64,000 bases of DNA from Craterostigma plantagineum (Eukaryota; Streptophyta; Magnoliopsida; Lamiales; Linderniaceae). The stretch covers positions 1 through 64,000 of the forward strand of contig JAPQWV010001106.1 in NCBI GenBank assembly GCA_027422505.1. The letters run 5' to 3'. A program made the position numbers and the translations under genes. The notes beneath the pieces were generated by a model that saw nothing but the letters and a program-made list of their open reading frames with translations, searched no databases and was not told the DNA's origin. The number at the start of each line of letters is the position of its first letter. Within the stretch, counting starts at the first letter, position 1. Of this stretch, positions 1 through 11,560 are shown piece by piece.

Positions 1-787
1 CAGTATCCACAATGTAGAGACTCGAAAGATGACCAGAATTTTCGAGCGTAAAATTTCTTTCAATTGATTTTGGTCGTTGAGGTACAGTGCCTAAGGAGTT
101 TCTCGCTGAGTCAATCTAAATGGTTGACCGAAAAAACTTACGGGCGAGAATCAAATATGTGTGAACGACTAAGTTTCGATAGATAAAGTTATGCGCGGGG
201 GTCAAAATAGTCAATCTCATCGAAATTTTATTGCTCGTAAATTTTTCTAAACACGTTCTTGACAACAGCGACTTCAGTAACTAATCCGTATTCTAATTGA
301 GCAAAATTTCTCGCACAGATGTTTTCGATCGAGAAATTAATTTCGATCGAAGACTTAGCGAGAAAATTAAAATTCACAGTTTAACACAGATTCAAGCAAA
401 TACTGGAAATTAATTGATGAAACTACAGGTATATGCTCGGAATCAGCTACTGAGTATTCACGAACAGAAGATTAAACATGTTTTGAAGCAAATAATGTTC
501 AATTTGACGAAAATCAAAACAGTTCATACTGTTTTCGCACGAACAGTAATATCACAGAATAAAAAATTCGACTCAAATCATGATTCTGATTGCTACCGAT
601 CTAATCCTGATTGATTAATACTACTTATGCGAGCACATAAACATCAAAATCAGATCAAACAAGCACAGAATTAGGCACTTCAGATCGAAAAGCTTTTTCG
701 CGCCAAAACTGTTCTTCGCCGTGAACAGTTCAGAAAATGAAATTCGATCCGAATTCTAACAATTTCAATTCAAAACAGAAACGATAT
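1..787 (-). other. Leader (5' untranslated region) of copia element H
   Basis: On the minus strand this follows the LTR and PBS of element H and matches the leader of elements A (3780-4843) and F (50492-51547). All three are AT-rich with scattered copies of a TCGATCGAAAA-type motif and an 'aacagtt...gcgcc' stretch. In F the leader is about 1,060 nt long before the gag ATG, so the gag start of H should lie just beyond the left edge. The short frames here are not conserved between copies and look non-coding. Confidence 0.75.
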
Positions 788-799
788 GCTCTGATACCA
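788..799 (-). other. Primer binding site of element H
   Basis: The minus strand reads TGGTATCAGAGC, complementary to the 3' end of plant initiator-Met tRNA. It lies 2 nt inside the CA end of the adjacent LTR, the standard copia position, and this fixes both the LTR boundary and the orientation. Confidence 0.92.
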
Positions 800-801
800 A
801 T

Positions 802-1137
802 TGTTAGGTCCTCTGTTATCAACTCAATCAATCCTAGGCATGAATTCTAAGGAAAGCGATTAGAATGATTTAAATTGAAATTCGATCGAAAACCTTCGAT
901 GAAGAACACGAGAGAGAATTCCTTTAGTGAAATGATGTTTTCTGAGTTCCTCTCTCTAGAAATGAATTCGACAGCCTTTGGATCGATTTCTCTAATTCAG
1001 TATTGAGCACAAGGTTTGTACAAGTATTTATACCAAACAAACTTGGTATGAAATATCTAACTAGTCCTAATCTATGGACTAATACAAATAAAGCCCCTAA
1101 TTACAAGGACAACTAATGAAATCAAGCACAATTAACA
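802..1137 (-). repeat. 5' LTR of copia element H (336 bp)
   Basis: On the minus strand it begins TGTTAATTG and ends CCTAACA, followed by the PBS. It is the same family as the LTRs at 14000-14334 (A) and 50141-50477 (F), sharing the 'aattaggggc' block, the 'ttggtataaat' TATA region and 'tctctctctag'. No polypurine tract lies on its upstream (higher-coordinate) side. It is therefore a 5' LTR of an element running off the left edge, inserted into the linker of element A. Its target duplication partner is outside the window. Confidence 0.88.
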
Positions 1138-2629
1138 TTGATACTCTACATAATGATTAGTTTTAATTTCTGATGTAGAGCCTTATTCAAAATTAGTGCT
1201 TCTAAAAATGGTAGCTGAAGAGAACAAGTAGAAGCAATTATTTGTACGGAAGAAACAACTCTTTTATTTCTACCAGTGTCTTTTATTTGTACAGAAGAAG
1301 TCGTATTCTTGGAAGTTTCAAATCTATGGTCTTCTTCTCTATTTTACTATTAGACACTCTCGCTGACTAATACGGCCCTCCCTGTAAACATAAGTGAACC
1401 AGAATTAGATTTATCATTTTCAAGATGTTAAGTTTTCGTTTTTGATCTTTGAAGGCGATTTTTCTTTCTTCACGCTCTTTAGAATATTTTATCCTTTGAG
1501 GGAGATGCGTGAGAAGTGGCTTAGGAGTAGAGGAAGTTTGAGATTCAATCTCTTTCCGGAATTTTTCCTTTTCAGCTTCAAAATCCTCTCTTTTCTTTTC
1601 TAAGGCGGCTCTTAACTCCTCTATTTTCTTAACTATGGGAGGGATGTAGAGAGAATTTTAGAATGATGATTTTGAACTTCCTCATTTTTAGAATGATCTT
1701 CAACAAAATCAACTAAAGGCAGCTCTTGGGAGGTACCCAAGTTTTGTCGCGTTGATTCAGTTCGATGTAGGAAAATGGTATTTCAGCCCTAGTATTGGCT
1801 TGTCTCTTGGTTTCTTCTTCCTCAAATATTACTTTTGCGTTAGTAAATTTCATGAGAGAAGTTAGTCCGAGACCCATGCACGAGATTCATATAGTTGTTT
1901 GCAGTTAACTTTCTTCAAGTTACGTGGGTTCTCATAGCCTAACCATACTTATAGTCATAGAATTCTAAGTCCTTAGGCTGATTAAAAAATATAGTTTGAT
2001 CAGTATGTGCCCTTTTCACAACAAGATCTTCTAGTTTCTTAATTTTATTATATAGCTTCTTACGCTCAGCGTCTAAGGTAGCATAGTTATTTAGAGCGTG
2101 CTCTTTTCGGCCTGACAGGCATCTAGACTTTTCCGTAGTTCACTAATCTTAGATTTGACTTAGTCAATTCTTCTTCGAAATTAGTGACCTTCTTAGTTGG
2201 TGCCTCAAGTCTACTCTTGACATGACTCTTTTCTTTAAGTTCCTTAGTAGACATTTGTGGTTATTGTCTAGCCTAACTTCTAGATCTTTTATTACCGAAA
2301 CTATGCTTATCTAATGAAATATGCTTAGTCTCTCTAATTGGAGTTTCTTAGTCAATTCATCTATTTGAGACTAGAACTCCTAACTTGTTCTTTGAGACTA
2401 GCTATTGTTTCCTTAGACCTACGAAGCTTTTTCTATACTTTTATTCCTCGTTTCTGCTCAGTTACCATGTTAGCAAATTAAGAGATTAACTCAGCTAACA
2501 AGTCAGAATTTGTAGAGTCGAAGGATTCTACCTCCTGAGATGAGGTGGATGCTTTCTCGTAGTCCGTCTCTACGGGAGTATCATCTTCCTTTTCATCATC
2601 AAGGCGTGCCATTAGGCAAGATTGTCGGT
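1138..2629 (-). pseudogene. Element A gag-to-protease linker, degenerate
   Basis: Read on the minus strand, this continues from the gag zinc knuckle. Broken frames carry charged, heptad-like runs rich in E, K, L and R, for example around 1560-1620 and 2050-2450, as expected for a coiled coil. A segment around 1860-1980 resembles the 'FYNP...NPR...MGLG' part of the element F linker (52728-52900). Stops and frameshifts are frequent, so this is not a working gene. The linker in this copia group lies between the Gag nucleocapsid and the protease; its function is not known to me. Confidence 0.6.
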
Positions 2630-3779
2630 GTCAGAATCTGAGCTGTCCTCTAGCTAGTGGTCCTGCTCTGCCATAAGAGCTACTCCAGCTTCTTTTTGTT
2701 TGGAGAGTTGATGCTTCCTAGAGTAGTAGGTAGCATCTTTTTCTTTGGGAGGGTGCATTCCCTGGCAAAGTGACCTGTTTTTCCACAATTAAAACATTTT
2801 AGTACATCTTCGGAAATTGTGGCTTCTGAGGACTCAGCCGGCTTTTCTTTATTCTTCGAGCTTGTAGTTCGAAGTCTGTTGGCGGATGAGACGAATTTTT
2901 CTTGAAGTACTTCTTTGTCATCATCTTGGCGACTAATGCCAGCTGTTTTCCAAATTCTTAATCTCAGAGGGAAGTTCCGAATCGGATGTGTCTTCATCCT
3001 CTGACGAGCTCGGGAGCTTGACGTGCTTTTCTTTGCGTGAGCGGGTACTCTTCTTCTCAGAGACTAGAGCTATGAGTCCTCGGCCTGTTTTCCCTTTTGT
3101 TCCTTTTGTAACTCGCCTATGTCTTCGTCATGTTGTGCGAGGTTATCAAAAACAGCGTGAATATCCATCTCGTCCAAGTCCTTATTTTGTCGGAGTTGGG
3201 TAGAGAACTTCTTTTAGTCGGTGGGCAGCGTGGACAGAAACCTAATGTTCATCTCCATGTTAGTCTTTTTGATCTCAATCTTCCTCATTTCGTTGAGAAG
3301 AGTGAGGTAAGGCTGATAAAGATCGTGTAAGCTCTCCTCACTTTTGGCCTTGAAGGAGTCATAAGCTGTGAGTATGTTAGCCTTCTTAGCTTTGGCACCG
3401 ACTTCGGTTCTTTGCATCATTCGCTCCAGTTCATCCCACATCCCTTTACAGTTGGGATGCTATCTGTTTGTCTATAGATACATTCGGGATGCCCTACATC
3501 AGCGTGTTCTTAGCTATAAGATCTGCTCTTGCTCTTCTTTTCTCAGCTTCATCGTACTCACTAGGTAATTTCATTCGCCTATTGGGTTCGATCGGAGGAT
3601 TGTTCGAGCTATCACCTTCTTGATTTATAACAAAGATTTCCGGTCCCTCATGAAGTGATTTGAGTAGATCTTCAGCCTGATCTTTAATTCGATGAATTTA
3701 GGGTCTTTATCCAAACTGTGTATTCGCCCCTTTTGAGGATTGGAGGACGATTATCATTTCCTAGAGAATAAGCATCCAT
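2630..3779 (-). pseudogene. Element A gag (capsid-like domain and zinc knuckle), broken
   Basis: Copia Gag packages element RNA in virus-like particles. The ATG at 3779-3777 opens a frame reading MDAYSLGNDNRP, nearly the same as the gag start of element F at 51548. The UBN2/Retrotran_gag_2-type core is at 3441-3214 (MWDELERMMQRTEVG..., then TAYDSFKAK and LTLLNEMRKIEI). The CCHC zinc knuckle CFNCGKTGHFARECTLPKKK is at about 2815-2755, with all four ligands present. Between these blocks the frame changes several times, so no full-length Gag can be made. The start was chosen by match to F and by its distance from the PBS (about 1.06 kb). Confidence 0.88.
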
Positions 3780-4843
3780 TTCTTCCTTTGAGTTGATGTA
3801 GGATTTCGTTTGTTGTTTTGATATCTTGAACTGAAGTAGTGTGCTTCACAAGTAGCAGATTAGTAAGTAGCATTTGATTCTAGAGCAGTTTCGAGAATAA
3901 TTTTTGACTCAATCCTTAAAGTTTGATCAAAAATTAATTCACCGAGAAATATTGTCACTGTTACTGTTCTCATGCGAGAGAGTACATCAGCGAAAAATTT
4001 TACGAGCGAGAAAAATTGCTCAAAATCTTTCGGTCGAAAAAAAAAAATTGAATCGCAAATTTATTTCGAACGCGGAGAAACAGTATGTTTAATAAGTTTC
4101 TCGCTGGGTAAAAATAAATCCGTTGGCTGGTAAAGTTTCTCGGACGCAAATGACATTCGCTAAGTCAAACTGATAAGTCTGACCGAAAAAGTTTTTCGAC
4201 GGTAACTTTTGTGCGCGCAAAGGTCAAAATTGGTCTTCGTCGAAAAAGATTGTCGCTTAGTAATGCTCGACAAATTTTTCTACTAGAGTCGTTCTTATAA
4301 AGACGACTTTAAGTCTGACTTTGTATTCTGATCGAGAAAAATTTCGCGCCCAGTTTTTCGATCGAGAAATTAACCTGATCGAAGAACCTATCGAGAAAAA
4401 TGAAATTATCGAAAAAAATCACTAAATACACTTAACACTGATTCAAGCAAAAACGATGAATTAGACTATGGAATTGCAGGTAAATGCCCGTAATCAGATG
4501 ATGAGTACGCACGAACGCAATTAAACACGTTACGAAGCAAAAGATGTCGAATTTAATCAAAATCAGAACGCGTTTAAACTGTTCTTCGCATGAACAGTAA
4601 CTTCTCAGATTAATCTAAACTGCTAAATGAAGCTCAAACAGCTATGAATCTAATCGCAATCAATGTTTATCACTACAATAAGCAGAGAAACATCAAATTC
4701 AAACCAATTCAGCACGGAATTAAGCAAATCAGATCGAAAATCAATATTCGCGCCAAAACTGTTCTTCGCACTGAACAGTTTCAGATTAGATTTTCGATCC
4801 GAATTCTAACAATTTTGATTCAAAACAGAACGAATCTGCTCTG
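3780..4843 (-). other. Leader of element A
   Basis: Non-coding leader between the broken PBS and the gag ATG. The end nearest the PBS matches the element H leader almost base for base ('ctaacaattt...cagaac'). It is rich in TTTCTCGATCG/TCGATCGAAAA-type repeats, mostly in 3980-4400. The 'gctctgatacc' that ends it at 4848 is the left half of the PBS destroyed by element B. Confidence 0.75.
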
Positions 4844-4848
4844 ATACC

Positions 4849-5163
4849 TGTTGACCCTCTTATTAGCAAACAATGATCAAAAGAAAGGATTGAATGTGTA
4901 AAACGTGAAGAACACCTTGAGTGCATGTTAGTGTGTGTTTTTCTAAGGAAAAGTACAAGGTGGCTTACCTTTTGATTTCTTTTAATAAACCCTAATTAGG
5001 GTAAGTTGGGGCTTTATATACCACGAGTATTTGGTATATTAAAGCCCAATACATAACTCTTACTATATATCATATGTCACCCCAAACAACTACAACCCAC
5101 TAAATAAACACATATTAACCCAAGATTACATAAATTAAAGGCTGCTACAAAATATTCCTAACA
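4849..5163 (-). repeat. 3' LTR of element B
   Basis: TG...CA boundaries with a polypurine tract on the higher-coordinate side (5164-5177). It pairs with 13678-13991. Conserved blocks include the 'aaccctaattagggt' palindrome-like stretch and 'ctttatataccac', which holds the TATA box on the minus strand. Confidence 0.93.
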
Positions 5164-5177
5164 ATCTCCCCCTTAGC
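5164..5177 (-). other. Polypurine tract of element B
   Basis: The minus strand reads CTAAGGGGGAGAT directly before the 3' LTR. This purine run primes plus-strand DNA synthesis in LTR retrotransposons. The same sequence occurs in element C (15760-15773), and a related one lies inside element F at 59441-59452. Confidence 0.9.
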
Positions 5178-5179
5178 AT

Positions 5180-8100
5180 CCTTTTCGCTTTGGTGTCCTT
5201 GGTGTCTTCTTCTTCTTGGGTTTCTCCACAGCATAGACCGATTTCCTGAGTCCAAGTCTGAACTCGTATGATCGTATCGTTCTTCGTAATGATATTCAAT
5301 CTGAGATGATGTTGATCAGCTTCTCGTACTTCTCCTAGACTTCTGCTTCTTCGAACCTTAGCTGCTCCAGAATCCTTCCGAGTTTGCTCTGAATAATCAG
5401 CAGCGTTTCATTGCTGAATTTGGAAATCTCGAATGTTTTCATCAGCCTCTTTTCTCCCTTGTAGTTGATGTAGACCACTGATGGATCGTTGTCTTCATTG
5501 ATTATGTGGCCTTCACCAAGACCTGGGTCGGGGACTTCGAAGGATGGCTTTGTGAGATTCGCCCTTTTCATGTTTCTTTCTACCGCCATTTGAAGATCGT
5601 GAGTCGAATTGAACTTGATTTGGCGCATCATGAATCGCTAAGAGTGACGTATCCCACTTTTAAGTTTGATTCTGGAGTGTTCCAAGAAATCTGAAGCTTC
5701 TCAGTATCTGATCAACGTCTTCACCTCTGATGTAGGAGAGATCGCCTTCAGTCAGTTCCTCGACCGTTCCATCTTCTCGCTGCACTTTGTAGATAGGATA
5801 TTCATAGAAGTCGAGACGACCTCGCCGTACTCCCAAGATTTTGCTGATTCTGGATTTTTCATTCTCTTCTCTTCTAAGAGTGTCAATGTTAATATCTTTT
5901 CCTCTCCACACGAGCCCTCTACGAGGAGAGAGCAGGTATCGTACAGCGGTTGGTATCGGGAGATGAGTTAGGCCTCTTAGATCAAGCCGTCTAACTTCTT
6001 GATCCTATCTTCCTTCCTCCAGATTCTTTTCCGTATCTCTTCTTGATATAGAGCGATCACTTTGACATTTTCTCACGGTGGCTTCTGTTCTTCTCCTATC
6101 TTCGACTTCGAGGGGGGCACTCCTCATTGACGACGGCGTGTTTGAGAAGCTCGGGAAGTTCTGGAATGTCTGCTTCGTAGTCTTCACCTTCCTCGAGTCA
6201 TCATCGTCGTCGATAAGGGCCAGGCTAACGTTTGCCTTCGTCAAGAAGTATCAGGCATTGTCCAGTAAGCCCTTGGCCAAGGCTGGATGCATCGGCTTTG
6301 TTAAACAGTCGTCGTTGAAGATGTATTTTTCTACCGTTGTGTGTGGGTTGTAAAGTGTTTCGAGAGATATGATCGGTTCGTTTGACTGAAGGGATAGAGT
6401 AGGTAAGGATGGAGGATCGGAGGAGGTTCTTGGGTTTGTGAGGCTAGGTGGTGAGAGACTCATGGCTGCTGAGGAGGTCGGTTGGGTTGTTTTGGTAGTA
6501 GTTCGAGTAGATTTTTTGTTTGTGTGGGTGTAGGTGGTTTTGTTCTAGTAGGTGTTTGGGTGACTCTAGGCTGCGGCTGTTGAGGTTGAAGAGGCTGAGG
6601 CCCTGTCTCTCGTGTCTTCTCCCTCGAGACGCGATCCTCACCATCAGGATCGACACGTGGTTGTCGGGATGACTGGGCCTCGCCGGGGTTAGGTGGGTTG
6701 AAAGGAAGCTCCAGACGTCTGAGGACCTCCGCTTCATAATCTGTGAGCTTCAGTGCAGTGTGGAGTCTGGCTAGCAGGACTTCGATGAGTTCCGTTATTG
6801 GAACGTTCCACGGGCCACCGTCAGAGTCAGGTGATGGATCGATATGTGTAGGTTCTTCTTCAGCAACAGAGGCCTTGCCTTTGTCTCGAGAGGATGTACC
6901 AGTTGCGCTGTACACCTGGGTCATTATGGAGTCCTCGAGATCTTTTGCGAACTCAGCGAGGCGATCGTTCAACCTGGCCTCCGTCACGAACGGGGAAAAT
7001 AACCTGACGGAGTCATGAAGACGTTCCGTCGTCACAACATCACTAGAAGGGACTGATGTTCCGCCTGTTTGCACAGGCTTGAAGAACCGGGGCCACTCAG
7101 GCTCACCGTTGACATCAATGCTGAGACCGGCTCAGATCGATGGCCCAACTCCGTAGCTGCTGTGATGTTGACTACGTTGGGTCTTCCGCTCTATTCTATA
7201 CTCTAGTACAGAGACATTGTGGAGCGTTCTGTCTAGATCACTAAGATCTAGAGGTGCAGAAACTAGAGTAAGTGTCCTAGAAAGTGGGAAAATTATGGTG
7301 AGGGACTAGACTCGTCGTGATCGAAGAAGGTGCAGTCTGAGGCTGAGAATTGCTTAATACATCTACCCCCTCCGAGCGAGGTGGCGATGGTTGACGTGGC
7401 ACCTCGTGTGTATCTGAAACAATCATCTGTTGGGAGATGATTGAGTGGCTAGGAAGGGTAGTTTGCGCGAGTGACACGATGTCGCGACTTCTACTCGGGG
7501 GAAGACAAAGTCATCCCTGTACCTATTGGCTCGGTCCGGCTTATTTGTGGACTAGTGGACTTAGGAAGACGGTCTGTTTTTGCTTCGTACGCCGTTCCTG
7601 TTGACTGCTTCTGTCATCCCTTTGGATTTTCTCTTTTGTTTTGGCTTTGGGGAGGAAGAGCTTTCTAGACCTATATTTGGCTGTGAGGGTTGGCTTGTCC
7701 CTGGGTTAGGTTCGACTGGGATGTGTTGAACCATGGGAATATCGTCGAGGTTGTGGCTCGAAGGTATTTGAGGAGCTCCGGGGTAGTGGGATCAAGGAGT
7801 TGAAGTAGGTAGTCTGGTATTATCATGGCCTCCTGATCGAACTTGGTCTTTGTCGACTGGATCTTGGTGAGTTTGGAGCTTGATACCCCTCGGTTCGTGG
7901 TCGGCGCTCTATTTGGGATGAAGATCCACGAAATATTGGACGATTACATGGAGCCACCATAAATATGGAAGTACTGGCTTCGTGGATCCGAGACCTCGTC
8001 GTCGTAGTTTATCTAGGATGTCCGTCAAGATTAGGTTGTGAGACATCATAATTCTCGTTGAAGACGGTCCCGTGAAAAATGAGCATGATGTTGCGGTTGC

Positions 8101-8400
8101 ACTTGTCGGACCCTGAGTGCTTTGGAGATAGTCACTTGTTGATTATCAGAAACAGGGTCCGCCATGGTTCAGGGATGTCTTTTGCGTTGAAATCAGGAAG
8201 GTGAATGGTGTTTTGGCCGTTAGGTTTGTGGCCCATGAATAGGAAGTCCCTGATTAGGTCATCGTTAGGGGATGGTGATCATATAGTAATGAGTATGGCA
8301 GGTTTAGTATGGATCGAAGAATGGCTGGGATAAAAACAACTATGGTTTTGTCGATTTTAGCGGAAAGACGGGTCTCTGTGGAGTCATTATTGCTTGGTGC
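5180..8400 (-). pseudogene. ORFX of element B: extra reading frame between integrase and 3' LTR
   Basis: I cannot assign a function. The N-terminal half (about 8380-7900) matches F ORFX: 'RLSAKID...LNLP' against 'RFSTRIG...LDLP', then 'IRDFLFMGH', then 'PWRTLFLIIN' against 'TLFGIVN'. The middle (7700-7277) is a low-complexity Pro/Ser/Gln stretch. An open 204-residue stretch at 7074-6460 carries SSRDKGKAS and PITELIEVLLARL, matching SPRDIGKAP and PITELHEILLARL in F (62694-63260), then a Pro/Gln/Thr tail. 'KYIF' is at about 6330-6320. The C-terminal part (5911-5660 and 5631-5335) holds 'DLQMAVERNM', 'VVYINYKGEKRLM' and 'ISKFSNETLLII', resembling a repeat-protein family I associate with Asteraceae copia elements. 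Frameshifts separate these blocks. It occupies the env position, but I see no signal peptide or membrane span. Confidence 0.75.
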
Positions 8401-8640
8401 TACATGAGTGTTGTAGTGGGTGGCGACGGTCTAGAGAAGAGATCCTCGAATAAGAGATCGAGTTCCATGTCGCTCATTGTATTGGAATTTGAAGGTTCGT
8501 CCACTGAGGAGGTGCTTGGTTGATCTTTTTCAACTCTCGTAGAAGTCCGGGTTCTGGACTGATTTGTGTAGAAGCCACTCGGTCTACTTCATCAAACATT
8601 ACGTTAATGCTCTCCATGAGTGATCTTTTCTCCTTGAGGT
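8400..8640 (-). other. Deletion junction region between integrase and ORFX in element B
   Basis: Read on the minus strand, the sequence continues from integrase into the same acidic linker seen in F after 55190 ('LDLLFEDLF' here, 'LDSLFEPVY' in F). Without any RT or RNase H it then enters the middle of the N-terminal domain of ORFX near 8380. In F the same two points are about 6 kb apart. This is one internal deletion, probably at 8380-8410. Confidence 0.75.
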
Positions 8641-9420
8641 ATACTCAATAGGTTTTCTTCAAATGCTTTTGGGTCGAGTTTGCCCTATCTTCACGATCAT
8701 TTGCTACGTAGCACTTGCATCCAAAGACTCTCAGGAAAGAGACATCCGGCACTCTGCGATTTATCAACTCGTAGGGAGTCCTATTGAACCTCTTGTGAAG
8801 GGAGCCATGATTTTGAGTGAAACAGGCTGTGTTCATCGTTTCGGCCCACAAGAAATGAGGTAGTCCAGAGTGAATAAGGAGTGTACGAGTTGCTTCAACT
8901 AAGGTTCTGTTCTTCCATCGACTACACCGTTTTGTTGAGGTGTTTTTGCCGTTGCGAACTGTTGTGTGGTTCCAAGTGATGCATAGAAATCACTGAGCTT
9001 TTGTTCTTAAATTCTGTCCCATTGTGAGTTATGATGATTTGGACACTTAGTTGGTAGAGGTTTTGTGCGGTTTTGATAAACTCAATGATTAGACCTGGAG
9101 TTTCGTCCTTGGATCTGAGAAATTTGGTCCATGTGTAGCGTGAGAAATCATCCACAATAACCAACACATATCTTCGTCCACTGATGGTCTGAGTGCGCAT
9201 AGGGCCACATAGATCCATATGAATGAGTTCGAGATGTTTGGAAGTTGTGGCTATGTGTTTGGTCCGATGAGATGCCTTCCTTATTTTTCCCATTTCACAT
9301 GCCGAGCAAAGATGCTCTTTGTGATATCTGAACGAGGGAAGTCCTTTGACCAAGTTTTCTGATTGTAATTTATTCAGGTCTTTGAAATTGAGATGAGAGA
9401 GCCGCTGGTGCCAGAGATCG
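8640..9420 (-). pseudogene. Element B integrase, broken
   Basis: Copia integrase inserts element cDNA into the host chromosome. Read on the minus strand: 'LWHQRLSHLN' and 'CSACEMGK' form the HHCC zinc finger (about 9415-9290). The core starts at HMDLCGPM (first catalytic Asp) and continues with VLVIVDDFSRYTW. The second catalytic block is altered to THNGTEF, where the family has TDNGTEF. The third-residue region near 8950-8880 is frameshifted. The GKGF-like end (PYELINRRVP, VFGCKCYVAND) is present at about 8790-8700. The Asp-to-His change alone should abolish catalysis. Confidence 0.9.
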
Positions 9421-9830
9421 TTCTGATGGAGTGAAGCACGGGAGGTTAGACACTCGGTCGGACAGTCGTGAGATCAATAGAGTAGAGATTTGTCTTCCTG
9501 TGGCCCGTGAGTAGTTTCCCTTCCATTGTCGTCAGTAATGCTACATTTATTAGCTTCAAAATTCACTATGTAGCCCTTGTCACAGAAGCATCCGATACTA
9601 AATAAGTTGTAGCTCAGTCCTTCGACGTATGATACTCTTTGATGGTGAGTCTGTTATGGATTAGATCCCCCGTACCTAGCATGGGCGCAGATTGACCGTT
9701 TCCGAAGTAGACCTTTCCTAGAAAACCTCAGAAAAGTTGCTCAATAGCTCTTTACTTCCAGTCATGTGTGAGGAGCAACCTGAATCTAAGTACCACACAT
9801 GACTGACCTGCAAAATAAATCAGGTTAGCT
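9420..9830 (-). pseudogene. Element B protease (aspartic), broken
   Basis: Copia aspartic protease cuts the Gag-Pol polyprotein. The active-site block reads VWYLDSGCSSHMTG on the minus strand, with the DSG codons at 9786-9778. It is followed by 'ELLSNF' and, in another frame, 'VYFGNGQSAPMLGTGDL', matching F at 53976-54150. At least two frame changes occur between the active site and the C-terminal part. It lies between the linker and integrase, as in F. Confidence 0.88.
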
Positions 9831-11560
9831 TAGGGACCCATTTAAGCACAGGTCCTTTCTTAGTCACAGGAGAGGAATCCAAGTATTTGTTGTTATATTG
9901 GTTTCTTTGTTAGATTGCTGGAAAGCTGACTTAAAAATCCATAACGACCACTGCCTATAGGTGTAGTTGGGATTTTGGGATCCAAATTTGTCTTGGATTT
10001 AACTTCTTATTGTGCTTGGTTTGGGAAGTGGTGTTTTTTCATCCTCTTAGATTTGCAAGTGTGATTGTTGATCCTGGGAGATGCATCGTCAGAGCGAGAG
10101 CTGGTCAACATGGAAGCCTTTTTGCATAACAGATCGTTATGAGGATGTGAGAGTACATCATTGTTTACATAACGATTTTTAAGTTTTTGAGCACAAAATA
10201 AGGTAACACGATCTGTGACACTACAAGAAGTCATTTTTGGAAATGTAAAGAAAATTGAAAACATGAGAAACAAGATTCGAGGCTGGCTTCTTCTTCTTGT
10301 CAGGTACAGTTTTCTGCTTTCCTGAGCCCTATTGAACCTTCTTCTTTTCCTTGGAACTCACGCATTTGTCTGTGGGTACACGCGATACAGAATTAGTGTG
10401 AGACAAGAAAGTTTTCTTTGTACTTTCCTCGTATTTACACGTCGAGGATTCGGGAACAGGACGTGAAGTGGAAGGTATGTAAGCGTTAGGAAAGTTTTCT
10501 AGAGTATAAATTTTGCTTAACAAGATAGTTTTCTCTTCTTCATGGGCTTTCTGATTCTAGGGAGGCTGTCAACTTACTGATTTTGCGAATAATCTCTGGA
10601 ATATAGATAGATGAACAAATGGGTTTAGCCTCCTCGTCAGTGCTTTCCTGAGTTTCAGGTCCAAATGGTGACATGTAATCATCAGAGAGGTATCTCTCTA
10701 GTTTTATGGCTATTATTGAGTTCTGTGTGTAGTCACATTAAATTTGGGCTCATTCTTTATTCCTCCGTTTCCGTTCATCAATTCAGTCACCTCACTTGAT
10801 TCTATGAAGGGCTTTAGTTGTTTCAAGGCTCAACCCAAAACGCTTAATGTTGTACAGTGAATGTACCTTATCTTTTTCAGGGTTAGTGGTGGGTTCAAAC
10901 CCCAATCCTCGGCGAGGATCATAGAATTCTACATCTTTAGGTTGGCTAAGAAAGACAGTTCGTTCAGATTGACCTCTTTTGGTGTTAATGTCCTCTAACC
11001 CTTTGACTTTCTTGTATAGACGAACACGTTCGTTTGTGATTAGTTCGTATTGAGACAATACATTTGCTCGTTCTTCTTCGCTGTCTTTCAAGCTTCTACT
11101 CATATCGCTAATTTGGTTTTCCTTGCTTTCTATATGATCTTCTAAAGTCTTTACTTTAGTTTCAGACAAGGTCAAGGATTCATTAAGAATGGCAATCTCT
11201 TCCTGTTGTTTGTTTAATAAGGCATAATTTTGTCCAAATTGCTTTGGAGTTCTAAGTAATCTTTACGATGCATGGAGAGTTCGGCTATCCTACGTTAAAT
11301 TTTAACGAAATCATTTAGGGATGGAGTGTATACCTCCAGGTCGGATGAAGAGACATCAGTCCTATCTGACCCGAAGGCTAGCTCATCCTCCGTCGGAGTC
11401 ATCATCAATGCTTTTCACCATGAAGGCCATTTCTTCTTCCTCCTCGTCAGACGTGTCCTCCAGCCATTCCTCTTCCTCAGCAACCAAGACAATTCCCGCC
11501 CCCTTGCGCTGTGAGAGCTGAAATTTTTTCTTGTAGTATTCAGTGTTTTTCTTCTTAGGT
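9830..11560 (-). pseudogene. Element B gag-protease linker with coiled coil
   Basis: The best-preserved part is an open frame at 11175-10792: a predicted coiled coil (TLSETKVKTLEDHIESKEN, then SEEERANVLSQYELITNERV), followed by 'KDVEFYDPRRGLGFEP'. The same order, coiled coil then 'FYNP/FYDP...', occurs in F (52728-52900), and the coiled coil matches element C at 19357-18932. Downstream (10523-9850) the frames are short and Ser/Lys-rich, ending in a match to the 'WVPK' motif before protease. I know of no enzymatic role; self-association is the plausible one. Confidence 0.7.

Noticed and set aside
414..614. Small open frame in the element H leader.
   Set aside because: The corresponding frames in A and F leaders are not conserved. 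The sequence is AT-rich and non-coding.
4849..5163. One LTR shared by two tandem copia elements, from unequal recombination.
   Set aside because: The ATACC duplication at 4844-4848 and 13992-13996, and the split PBS of element A, explain it fully as insertion of B into A.
5180..8400. Calling ORFX an envelope gene because of its position.
   Set aside because: I see no signal peptide, transmembrane segment or cleavage site. The protein is rich in disordered Pro/Gln/Ser stretches.
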